Positions 1 through 9,955 of a DNA stretch of 64,000 bases are shown here, in pieces. This DNA is from Branchiostoma floridae. Its lineage: Eukaryota; Chordata; Leptocardii; Amphioxiformes; Branchiostomatidae. The DNA lies in the NCBI RefSeq assembly GCF_000003815.2, contig NC_049994.1, positions 19,056,465-19,120,464 of the forward strand, given 5' to 3'. Positions within the stretch are counted from its first letter, which is position 1. Every line of letters begins with the position of its first letter. Below the pieces are notes generated by a model, which worked only from the letters and a program-made list of their open reading frames with translations, ran no database searches and was not told the DNA's origin. Position numbers and translations under genes: made by a program.

Positions 1-215
1 GTCTCTAAAAATTGGCATGCAGAAATTGTGAGGACTGCGGCCATGTTCTTGCTGGAAATGTGCTTTTGAGCTTGCAGACACGTTTGGTGAGTTCTTTCTC
101 TTTTTGTGTGGCAGCTGTAAAAAATACTTTTAACCCTTGGCACACTAAAGTAGCCGTATGTGTACCAATTTTCTGTTGGTTAAGGTGGTAGGCAGCAGAG
201 AAAAGGTTAAAAAGA

Positions 216-1561
216 ATGCCCAGTCCTAATATGGCAGAAGACATTGCCTCGTCCGTGGTGCCAGGGGTGACTGTGAAAGAGTTCTCACGAGACAGCGTGA
301 GTCCAGCAGTTTCGCAGCCCCGGAGCCTCGGCAGGAAAACTGCCCGGGAAAGGGACAGTGATGGGTACAGGGGGGATGATGAGCTGGAAGATACAGAGGA
401 GGAGGAGAAGGATGTTGATGATAATGATGATGATGATGGCATGTCTGAGAAAAGTGATGCTGACCGTGGAGAAACACCTGGTAATGTCCACATCGAGGTG
501 TTTGCCGCTGCTTTCATTGGAAATGATGACATGACGCTCATCAAGAATCGGGCAAAAGAGATGCGAAGAAGAAGCCCTCTTCGGAAAACAAAGGGACTGG
601 CAAGAGGACGCAGTGATATCTCCACCTGCTTAGCAACAGCCTGCGGGACCTCCCCAAACACTGCCAACACTCCAGCCTCTGTGGATGATGTCACCATCAC
701 ACCAGGTCTGGGTACTGCATCGGAAACCCTTCCTCCAAATCCCACGAGCTCTGGACATGCCCGGGACCCGAACTCTGGACACGCCCAGGACCCAAACTCT
801 GGACACTCCCGGGACCCAAACACTGGACACGCCCGGGACCCAAACACTGGACACGCCCGTAACCCGAACTCTGGACACTCCCGGGACCCAAACACTGGAC
901 ACGCCCGGGACCCAAACACTGGACACGCCCGGGACCCGAACTCTGGACACGCCCAGGACCCGAACTCTGGACACTCCCGGGACCCAAACACTGGACACGC
1001 CCGGGACCCAAACACTGGACACGCCCGGGACCCGAACTCTGGACACACCCAGAACCCAAACTCTGGACACGCCAGGGACCCAGACTCTGGACACACCCAG
1101 AACCCGAACTCTGGACACGCCCGGGACCCGAACTCTGGACACACCCGGGACCCAAACTCTGGACACGCCCGCGACCCAAACCCCACCTACAACCAGGACA
1201 CCCGAAACCCGGAGCTGCAAAACGCTCGGAACCCGAACCCCATGTACCCCCACACGGAGCCGAGGTGTGAGCCAGATGTCACCCAGGAACCAGAAGCTGT
1301 GGGTCAGGACAACGCAGGCTTCGTGGGTCAGGACAACCCCAGCTTCGTGGGTCAGGACAACCCAGGCTTCGCGGATCAGAACAACCCAGGCTTCGTGGGT
1401 CAGGACAACCCCAGCTTCGTGGGTCAGGACAACCCCAGCTTCGTGGGTCAGGATAACCCCAGCTTCGTGGGTCAGGACAACCCAGGCTTTGTGTCGAACT
1501 CACCTGGGTACCAGGAGGATGCTGGGTATCGGGAGAATGCTGGGGAGCAGGAGGATGATAG
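216..1561 (+). CDS. Repeat-rich acidic protein, exon A (two 8-residue repeat blocks)
   Basis: The open frame runs from an ATG at 216 to a stop at 1580. I end the exon at 1561, before GTATTC, because this donor joins in phase to the PYAV exon at 2002. Seen in the translation: an acidic stretch at residues ~53-74, a basic patch at ~111-132, eighteen tandem 8-residue units of the type GHARDPNS at ~180-323, then eight units of the type GQDNPSFV at ~363-426, then a YQEDAGYRENAG tail. No signal peptide or membrane segment is visible, so this would be a cytosolic or cytoplasmic-tail part. The frame is already open from 192, after a stop at 189, and AGs lie just upstream, so this may be an internal exon rather than the true start. 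Other GT sites at 1508 and 1526 keep the same phase. I do not recognise the repeats as a named domain. Function unknown; membrane-receptor tail is an inference from the next exon. Confidence 0.6.
753..1184 (+). repeat. 24-bp coding minisatellite, 18 copies
   Basis: Tandem 24-bp units of the type GGACACGCCCGGGACCCAAA plus 4 bases, each giving one 8-residue unit. The unit length is a multiple of three and lacks stops in most frames, so long open frames also appear in other frames and on the minus strand here. These are shadows. The frame starting at 216 is preferred because it also spans the non-repetitive flanks and the second repeat block. Confidence 0.85.
1302..1493 (+). repeat. 24-bp coding repeat, second block, 8 copies
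   Basis: Eight tandem 24-bp units of the type GGTCAGGACAACCCCAGCTT plus 4 bases, encoding GQDNPSFV-like octapeptides. It has the same unit length as the first block but a different sequence. Confidence 0.85.
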
Positions 1562-2001
1562 GTATTCTTTATTCCTTTAACATTTTAACTATTGATATAA
1601 CTATTGCGTAGCGAGTAGCAGCAGATGCTAATGGATCCTGAATAACTGTAGGTGAAACAGAGCCCTTTATACACAGTTCGGAAACTTGATTTCAGTCAAC
1701 CTTATCTTCGTAAGTACTTGTCAATTTCATTGTTTTATGATAATCATTGGAAGGCATATTTAGTGCTGTTTGCCATTTGATAATACATGCACGGGTTGGT
1801 ATCAGGGATATATATATGAGTGTCAATGTCATGAATGAGTCGAGGAGAAAAAGTGCGTAAATTTCCCCTGATTTTTTGTCCGCTGTATTTTTCTTTGTAA
1901 TGATTGGCATCAATGTCCTTCATCAGTAGATAGCATGACATGTATATTTGCTTTTAAAATGATACCTCATTAGCTAAATGAATGCTTTTCTATGCCCCAA
2001 G

Positions 2002-2252
2002 CATAAATCCAGGTTCCCATGGGAACCGGGAAGAAGCCCGTGGCGTCCCCCGTCCACCCGTGCCCGATGCCGACCCCTCCATCCAGCCGTACGCCGTGAG
2101 GTACAGAGAAGACGATGACGTCATCACGCCGTACGCTGTTGCCTACATGTGCCAGGATGACTCGGATTCGTGCAGCTCCAAGCGGACAGACAGTACCGCA
2201 ACCTCCAGCAACAGGACCTCAACCAGTACCGACTTCGACGGGGGCAATCCTG
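2002..2252 (+). CDS. Exon B of the same gene: acidic segment with paired PYAV motifs
   Basis: The acceptor is the AG at 2000-2001 after a pyrimidine-rich stretch. The donor is the strong GTAAGT at 2253. The joining codon with exon A becomes AGC, so the reading frame is kept. The exon encodes a Pro-rich start, then IQPYAVRYREDDD and ITPYAVAYMCQDD, then a Ser/Thr-rich stretch ending in a Gly-rich DFDGGNPG. From memory, tandem I-x-PYAV-x-Y-x-(E/D)DD motifs occur in cytoplasmic tails of expanded lancelet receptor-like families, where Tyr residues in acidic context could be phosphorylated. That role is inference. The open frame runs on to 2368 but only into intron and SINE sequence. The next exon, which I would expect to carry a membrane segment, was not found in this window. 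Confidence 0.6.
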
Positions 2253-2261
2253 GTAAGTTAA

Positions 2262-2540
2262 AAAAAAAGTTAAAGTCCTTCCCGCGCCTGATGGCGCATA
2301 GGGCGGCGCCCATCTCCATTTCAGTAGTCCTTGGGCCACACAACGCAATTACTACAGCAGGGGGCTAGTCCACTGGTAGTGGTTTGTGTTCAACTTCCAT
2401 ACTCTTTCCTGAATGCTGAGTGCTAAGCACAGAAAGCAGCATGTACCATTTTTAGAGTCTTTGGTATGACTCGGCCGGGGATCGAACTCACGACCTACCG
2501 AATACAAGGCGAACACTCTACCCACTAGGCCATTGCACCG
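2262..2540 (-). mobile_element. tRNA-derived SINE, minus strand, inside the intron
   Basis: On the minus strand the head has a pol III box A (TGGCCTAGTGGG, plus-strand 2521-2532) and a box B core (GAGTTCGATCC, 2479-2489). The body then runs toward 2262 and ends in an A/T-rich tail next to the splice donor at 2253. The tRNA-like part is too divergent and lacks the stems of a functional tRNA gene. Confidence 0.7.
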
Positions 2541-2654
2541 GTCTTGCAAGTACCTGGACTTATACTAATAAGGCTTGGGTCATTCATTCATTCATTCATT
2601 TCCACTCGGGCCCGGCCGGAATTTTTTTAAAGGAGCGAAAAATTAAAATGTATT

Positions 2655-2930
2655 GACAAAATATACACTTATTCTGCCCATGAATCTAAGTGTTGACAGT
2701 TTGTGTATTTTGATGTCTTATAATTCATTCTTTTCCCTCCCAAAATTGAAAGCTGCCTGGCTGGGCCCCGGTTTGGAATTGTGACCTAAGCATTAGGCTA
2801 CGTCACATTTCCAAACCGGGGCCCAGCTGGGCACTTCAAGCTTTTGGGAATGAAAAAATATGATACAAAAGACATCAAACTACACAAGACGTAAGGAGAA
2901 TAGGCATGTGCATTGTTTTTGAATATATTT
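2655..2930. repeat. Foldback sequence, arms about 115 bp
   Basis: The arms at about 2660-2786 and 2803-2925 are inverted copies of each other. The inner ends are strongest: GGGCCCCGGTTTGGAA on the left and TTCCAAACCGGGGCCC on the right, around a short loop near 2795. The outer parts match more loosely (for example TTTGATGTCTTxTxAT on both arms). A non-autonomous foldback element or a palindromic duplication would both fit. Confidence 0.65.
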
Positions 2931-2964
2931 ACTTATATGTTCATTCTTTTTGTGTCTGCAAATC

Positions 2965-3213
2965 AGGGCTCTAGCCAGCTCGACATTTTTTTCCGTCAGC
3001 CAAATCCCATTGTCGCGAAAACACTATTTCAGGAGTTATTGAGACTGAACTGAGACCTTGAAAAACGGGTCTCCAAGCAGCTTGTAGCTTCCACCAAGGA
3101 CCTTTTATCAGATTTTTGTCCGTCAAAGTTGACGGATTGGTTTTAAAATGTTTCCGTCACACGCAGCAAATTTCCGTCAATTGACGGGAAAATGGATGCT
3201 GGCTAGAGCCCTG
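2965..3213. mobile_element. hAT-like MITE with 8-bp target duplication
   Basis: The terminal inverted repeats are CAGGGCTCTAGCCAGC at 2965-2980 and its exact complement at 3198-3213. They are flanked by the perfect direct repeat CTGCAAAT at 2957-2964 and 3214-3221. An 8-bp duplication with CAGGG ends is typical of the hAT superfamily. There is no transposase; internal CCGTCAA/TTGACGG dyads are present. Confidence 0.85.
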
Positions 3214-3221
3214 CTGCAAAT

Positions 3222-3970
3222 AGCCCTGCCAGGCCACCGTTTCGATTGTGACACGTTTGTTTGATTACATGGATGACATCCACACGCATAAATTTTCGAC
3301 GGTTTCCCCCAAAAAATTTCAACCATCCTGTAAATTGTACAAAGTAGCTGTACAATGGGCAAACATATGCTTAGACTTAGACTTAGCAGCTCCCATGTTG
3401 TATATGGTGTAGATTAGGGGTGGGTACCGGTACTGAAACTTCCGGTCCAGGTCCGGTTCAGGTCCAAAGGATTAGGTCCAGGTCCGGACCTGAACCTGGA
3501 CCTGATGCGGTATGACTCTTACCAATGGTCCATTTTACTACAAAGAAATCTGTTCGGTGGAGTATTAGACTTACACTGGCGCTTAAGAATCATACAACGC
3601 TAACTGCACCTGTACGATTGGCTATAAAACTTAGAAATTACTATAAACTCTACTCTACTTCACTCTTGTTATTTTCTGCCACCTGCAAGCGCCAAAACGT
3701 ATGAATGCCTGATGAAATAATCTGTTAATTTTCTAATCGGTCCAACATCCGTTCCCCCTAATTTTTTCAGGTTCAGTTTTTCTGGACCGGTCCAATGAGA
3801 AAAACTGAAAAAAACAAAAAGGATAATGGATACTTATGTCACAGCCATAGGATGCCAAACTAAATTCCAAGGTCAAAGAAAAAATGTGTAAAAAAAGAAC
3901 ACTCTATCATAGTTTGTTAAGCCATATGTTCACTCTTCCTGGTGACTTTGATTTTATGATAGATTCAGCC
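3222..3970. other. Non-genic stretch with GGTCCAG-rich repeat
   Basis: No gene seen. At 3421-3510 there are repeated GGTCCAGGTCCGG-like motifs, echoed at 3740-3800 (CGGTCCAA, GGACCGGTCC). The ends near 3414 (ATTAGGGGTGGG) and 3765 (CCCCCTAAT on the plus strand) are loosely inverted, so a decayed MITE is possible. Confidence 0.4.
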
Positions 3971-4070
3971 NNNNNNNNNNNNNNNNNNNNNNNNNNNNNN
4001 NNNNNNNNNNNNNNNNNNNNNNNNNNNNNNNNNNNNNNNNNNNNNNNNNNNNNNNNNNNNNNNNNNNNNN
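3971..4070. other. Assembly gap (100 N)
   Basis: Run of N at the left edge of the satellite array; the true array boundary may lie within it. Confidence 0.99.
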
Positions 4071-7000
4071 GGAAGTATCATCATTCGATCCCTTACTAAG
4101 GGGACCTTTCTAACCATTACCAAGCTTGCAAGGCCCGGAACTTAAAGCCCAAGTTACAATTGCGCTATAAACTGCCTACCCGGTACCGTGACAGGCGCTA
4201 GGTGGTGTTTTCAAAAGGTAGCTAGCGATAGCACCCAAAAAGAGTCCGTATACTCAAGAATATCTCCACAAGGAAGTATCGGATTGTAGCTTGCAAGGCC
4301 GGAACTTAAAGCCCAAGTTACAATTGCGCTATAAGCTGCCTACCCGTTACCGTGACAGGCGCTAGGTGGTGTTTTCAAGTAGCTAGCGATAGCACCCAAA
4401 TAGAGTCCGTATACTCAAGAATATCTCCACAAGGAAGTATCGGATTGGACTGCGGTTTGCATCATTCGATTCCTTACTAAGAACCTTTTCAACCATACCA
4501 AGCTTGCTAGGCTGGAACTTAAAGCCTAAGCTACAATTGCGTTATTAACTCCCTACCTGGTACCCTGACAGGCGCTAGGTTGTGTGTCCAAGAGGTAGCT
4601 AGAGGTTGCGCAAAAATAGAGTCCGTATTATCAAGAATATTTCGACAAGGAAGTATCGGATTGGACTGCGGTTTTTATTATTCGATTCCTTACTACGGGA
4701 CCTTTCTAACCATACCAAGCTTGCTAGGCCGGAACTTAAAGCCTAAGCTACAATTGCGTTAATAACTGGCTACCCGGTACCGTGACAGGCGCTTGGTGGT
4801 GTGTCCTAGAGGTAGCTAGTAGTTGCGCCAAAGTAGAGTCTGTATACTCAAGAATATCTCGACAAGGAAGTATCGGATTGGACTTCGGTTTTCATCATTC
4901 GATTCCTTACTAATGGACCTTTCCAACCATACCAAGCTTGCAAGGCCGGAACTTAAAGCCTAAGTTACAATTGCGTTATTAACTCCCTACCCGGCACCGT
5001 GACAGGTGGTGTTTTAAAAAGGTAGCTAGAGGTTGCGCCGAAATAGAGTCCGTATACTCAAGAATATCTCGACAAGGAAGTATCGGATTGGACTACGGTT
5101 TTTATCATTCGATTCCTTACTACCGGACCTTTCTAACCATACCAGGCTTGTTAGGCCGGAACTTCAAACCTAAGCTACAATTGCGTTATTAACTGCCTAC
5201 CCGGTACCGTGACAGGCGCTTGGTGGTGTGTCCTAGAGGTAGCTAGCAGTTGCGCCGAAATAGAGTCCGTATACTCAAGAATATCTCGACAAGGAAGTTT
5301 CGGATTGGACTGCGGTTTTCATCATTCGATTCCTTACTAAGGACCTTTTCAACCATACCAAGCTTGCTAGGCCGGAACTTAAAGCCTAAGCTACAATTGC
5401 GTTATTAAGTCCCTACCCGGTATTGTGACAGGTGGTGTTTTCAAAAGGTAGCTAGAGGTTGCGACGAAATAGAGTCCGTATACTCAAGAATATCTCGACA
5501 AGAAAGTATAGAATTGGGCTGCGATTTTCTTCTTTCGATTCCTTACTAAGAGACCTTTCCAACCATACCAAGCTTGCTAGGCCGGAACTTCAAGCCTAAG
5601 CTACAATTGCGTTATTAACTCCCTACCCGTTACCGTGACAGGCGCTAGGTGGTGTGTCTTGGAGGTAGCTAGCAGTTGCGCCCAAATAGAATTCGTATAC
5701 TCAAGAATATCTCGACAAGGAAGTTTCGGATTGGACTGCGGTTTTATCTTTCGATTCCTTCCTAAGAGACCTTTCCAACCGTACCAAGCTTACCAGGTTG
5801 GAACTTAAAGCCTTAGCTACAATTGCGTTATTAACTGCCTACCCGGTACCGTGACAGGCGCTAGGCGGTGTTCCCGAAAGGTAGCTAGCGGTAGCACCCA
5901 AATAGAGTCCGTATACTCAAGAATATCTCCACAAGGAAGTATCGGATTGGACTGCGGTTTGCATCATTCGATTCCTTACTAAGGACCTTTCCAACCATAC
6001 CAAGCTTGCTAGGCCGGAACTTAAAGCCTAAGCTACAATTGCGTTATTAAGTCCCTACCCGGTACCGTGACAGATGATGTTTCCAAAAGGTAGCTAGAGG
6101 TTGCGCCGAAATAGAATTCGTATACTCAAGAATATCTCGACAAGGAAGTATCGGATTGTACTGCGGTTTTCATCATTCGATTTCTTACTAAGGCACCTTT
6201 CCAACTATAGCAAGCTTGCTAGGCCGGAACTTAAAGCCTAAGCTACAATTGCGTTATTAAGTCCCTACCCGGGACCGTGACAGGTGGTGTTTCCAAAAGG
6301 TAGCTAGAGGTTGCGCCCAAATAGAATTCGTATACTCAAGAATATCTCGACAAGGAAGTTTCGGATTGGACTGCGGGTTTTATCTTTCGATTCCTTCCTA
6401 AGAGACCTTTCCAACCGTACCAAGCTTACCAGGCCGGAACTTAAAGCCTAAGCTACAATTGCGTTATTAACTGCCTACCCGGTACCGTGACAGGCGCTAG
6501 GCGGTGTTCCCGAAAGGTAGCTAGCGGTAGCACCCAAATAGTTTCCGTATACTCAAGAATATCTCCACAAGGAAGTATCGGATTGGACTGCGGTTTGCAT
6601 CATTCGATTCCTTATTAAGGACCTTTCCAACCATACCAAGCTTGCTAGGCCTGAACTTAAAGCCTAAGCTACAATTGCGTTATTAACTGCCTACCCGGTA
6701 CCGTGACAGGTGGTGTTTCCAAAAGGTAGCTAGAGGTTGCGCCGAAATAGAGTCCGTATACTCAAGAATATCTCGACAAGAAAGTATCGAATTGGACTGC
6801 GGTTTTCATCTTTCGATTCTTTAGTAAAGGACCTTTCCAACCATACCAAGCTTGCTAGGGCGGGAACTTAAAGCCTAAGCTACAATTGCGTTATTAAGTC
6901 CCTATCCGGTACCGTGACAGATGGTGTTTCCAAAAGGTAGCTAGAGGTTGCGCCGAAATAGAATTCGTATACTCAAGAATATCTCGACAAGGAAGTATCG

Positions 7001-7092
7001 GATTGTACTGCGGTTTTCATCATTCCATTCCTTACTAAGGCACCTTTCCAACTATAGCAAGCTTGCTAGGCCGGAACTTAAAGCCTAAGCTA

Positions 7093-7192
7093 NNNNNNNN
7101 NNNNNNNNNNNNNNNNNNNNNNNNNNNNNNNNNNNNNNNNNNNNNNNNNNNNNNNNNNNNNNNNNNNNNNNNNNNNNNNNNNNNNNNNNNNN
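7093..7192. other. Assembly gap (100 N)
   Basis: Run of N inside the satellite array. Confidence 0.99.
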
Positions 7193-9437
7193 GCTAGAGG
7201 TTGCGCCGAAATAGAGTCCGTATACTCAAGAATATCTCGACAAAAAAGTATCGGATTGGACTGCAGTTTTCATCTTTCGATTCCTCATTAAAGGACCTTT
7301 CCAACCATACCAAGCTTGCTAGGCCGGAACTTAAAGCCTAAGCTACAATTGCGTTATTAACTCCCTACCCGGTATTGTGACAGGTGGTGTTTTCAAAAGG
7401 TAGCTAGAGGTTGCGCCGAAATAGAGTCCGTATACTCAAGAATATCTCGACAAGAAAGTATCGAGTTGGACTGCGGTTTTCATCTTTCGATTCCTTATTA
7501 AAGGACCTTTCCAACCATACCAAACTTGCTGGGCCGGAACTTAAAGCCTAAGCTAAAATTGCGTTATTAACTCCCTACCCGGTACCGTGACAGGCGCTAG
7601 GTGGTGTGTCCTGGAGGTAGCTAGCAGTTGCGCCCAAATAGAGTCCGTATACTCAAGAATATCTCGACAATGAAGTTTCGGATTGGACTGCGGTTTTCAT
7701 CATTCGATTCCTTACTAAGGACCTTTCCAACCATACCAAGCTTGCTAGGCCGGAACTTAAAGCCTAAGCTACAATTGCGTTATTAAGTCCCTATCCGGTA
7801 CCGTGACAGATGGTGTTTCCAAAAGGTAGCTAGAGGTTGCGCCGAAATAGAATTCGTATACTCAAGAATATCTCGACAAGGAAGTATCGGATTGTACTGC
7901 GGTTTTCATCATTCCATTCCTTACTAAGGCACCTTTCCAACTATAGCAAGCTTGCTAGGCCGGAACTTAAAGCCTAAGCTACAATTGCGTTATTAAGTCC
8001 CTACCCGGTACCGTGACAGGTGGTGTTTCCAAAAGGTAGCTAGAGGTTGCGCCGAAATAGAGTCCGTATACTCAAGAATATCTCGACAAAAAAGTATCGG
8101 ATTGGACTGCAGTTTTCATCTTTCGATTCCTCATTAAAGGACCTTTCCAACCATACCAAGCTTGCTAGGCCGGAACTTAAAGCCTAAGCTACAATTGCGT
8201 TATTAACTCCCTACCCGGTACGTTGACAGGCGCTAGGCGGTGTTTCCAAGAGGTAGCTAGCAGTTGCGCCCAAATAGAGTCCGTATACTCAAGAATATCT
8301 CGACAAGGAAGTATCGGATTGGACTTCGGTTTTCATCTTTCGATTCCTTACTAAGGAACCTTTCCAACCATACCAAACTTGCTAAGTCGGAACTTAAAGC
8401 CTAAGGTAAAATTGCGTTATTAACTCCCTACCCGGTACCGTGACAGGCGCTAGGTGGTGTGTCCTGGAGGTAGCTAGCAGTTGCGCCCAAATAGAGTCCG
8501 TATACTAAAGAATATCTCGACAAGGAAGTTTCGGATTGGACTGCGGTTTTCATCATTCGATTCCTTACTAAAGACCTTTCCAACCATACCAAGCTTGCTA
8601 GGCCGGAACTTAAAGTCTAAGCTACAATTGCGTTATTAAGTCCCTACCCGGTATTGTGACAGGTGGTGTTTTCAAAAGGTAGCTAGAGGTTGCGCCGAAA
8701 TAGAGTCCTCATACTCAAGAATATCTCGACAAGAAAGTATCGAATTTGACTGCGGTTTTCATCTTTCGATTCCTTAGTAAAGGACCTTTCCAATCATACC
8801 AATCTTGCTAAGCAGGAACTTAAAGCCTAAGCTACAATTGCGTTATTAACTGCCTACCCGGTACCGTGACATGCGCTAGGTGGTGTGTCCTAGAGGTAGC
8901 AAGCAGTTGCGCCCAAATAGAGTCCGTATACTCAAGAATATCTCGACAAGGAAGTATCGGATTGGACTACGGTTTTTATCATTCGATTCCTTACTACCGG
9001 ACCTTTCTAACCATACCAGGCTTGTTAGGCCGGAACTTCAAACCTAAGCTACAATTGCGTTATTAACTGCCTACCCGGTACCGTGACAGGCGCTTGGTGG
9101 TGTGTCCTAGAGGTAGCTAGCAGTTGCGCCGAAATAGAGTCCGTATACTCAAGAATATCTCGACAAGGAAGTTTCGGATTGGACTGCGGTTTTCATCATT
9201 CGATTCCTTACTAAGGACCTTTTCAACCATACCAAGCTTGCTAGGCCGGAACTTAAAGCCTAAGCTACAATTGCGTTATTAAGTCCCTACCCGGTATTGT
9301 GACAGATGGTGTTTTCAAAAGGTAGCTAGAGGTTGCGACGAAATAGAGTCCGTATACTCAAGAATATCTCGACAAGAAAGTATAGAATTGGGCTGCGATT
9401 TTCTTCTTTCGATAGTGTGTAAAGGATAAGAGACCGG

Positions 9438-9955
9438 NNNNNNNNNNNNNNNNNNNNNNNNNNNNNNNNNNNNNNNNNNNNNNNNNNNNNNNNNNNNNNN
9501 NNNNNNNNNNNNNNNNNNNNNNNNNNNNNNNNNNNNNNNNNNNNNNNNNNNNNNNNNNNNNNNNNNNNNNNNNNNNNNNNNNNNNNNNNNNNNNNNNNNN
9601 NNNNNNNNNNNNNNNNNNNNNNNNNNNNNNNNNNNNNNNNNNNNNNNNNNNNNNNNNNNNNNNNNNNNNNNNNNNNNNNNNNNNNNNNNNNNNNNNNNNN
9701 NNNNNNNNNNNNNNNNNNNNNNNNNNNNNNNNNNNNNNNNNNNNNNNNNNNNNNNNNNNNNNNNNNNNNNNNNNNNNNNNNNNNNNNNNNNNNNNNNNNN
9801 NNNNNNNNNNNNNNNNNNNNNNNNNNNNNNNNNNNNNNNNNNNNNNNNNNNNNNNNNNNNNNNNNNNNNNNNNNNNNNNNNNNNNNNNNNNNNNNNNNNN
9901 NNNNNNNNNNNNNNNNNNNNNNNNNNNNNNNNNNNNNNNNNNNNNNNNNNNNNNN
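9438..9955. other. Assembly gap (518 N)
   Basis: Run of N inside the satellite array. The ~25 bases before it (after 9413) leave the satellite consensus, so a junction or insertion may be hidden here. Confidence 0.99.

Noticed and set aside
685-1611. 308-codon ORF of TLDTPGTQ repeats, and minus-strand ORFs over the same span
   Set aside because: Alternate-frame readings of the 24-bp coding repeat; they do not include the acidic region or the downstream PYAV exon.
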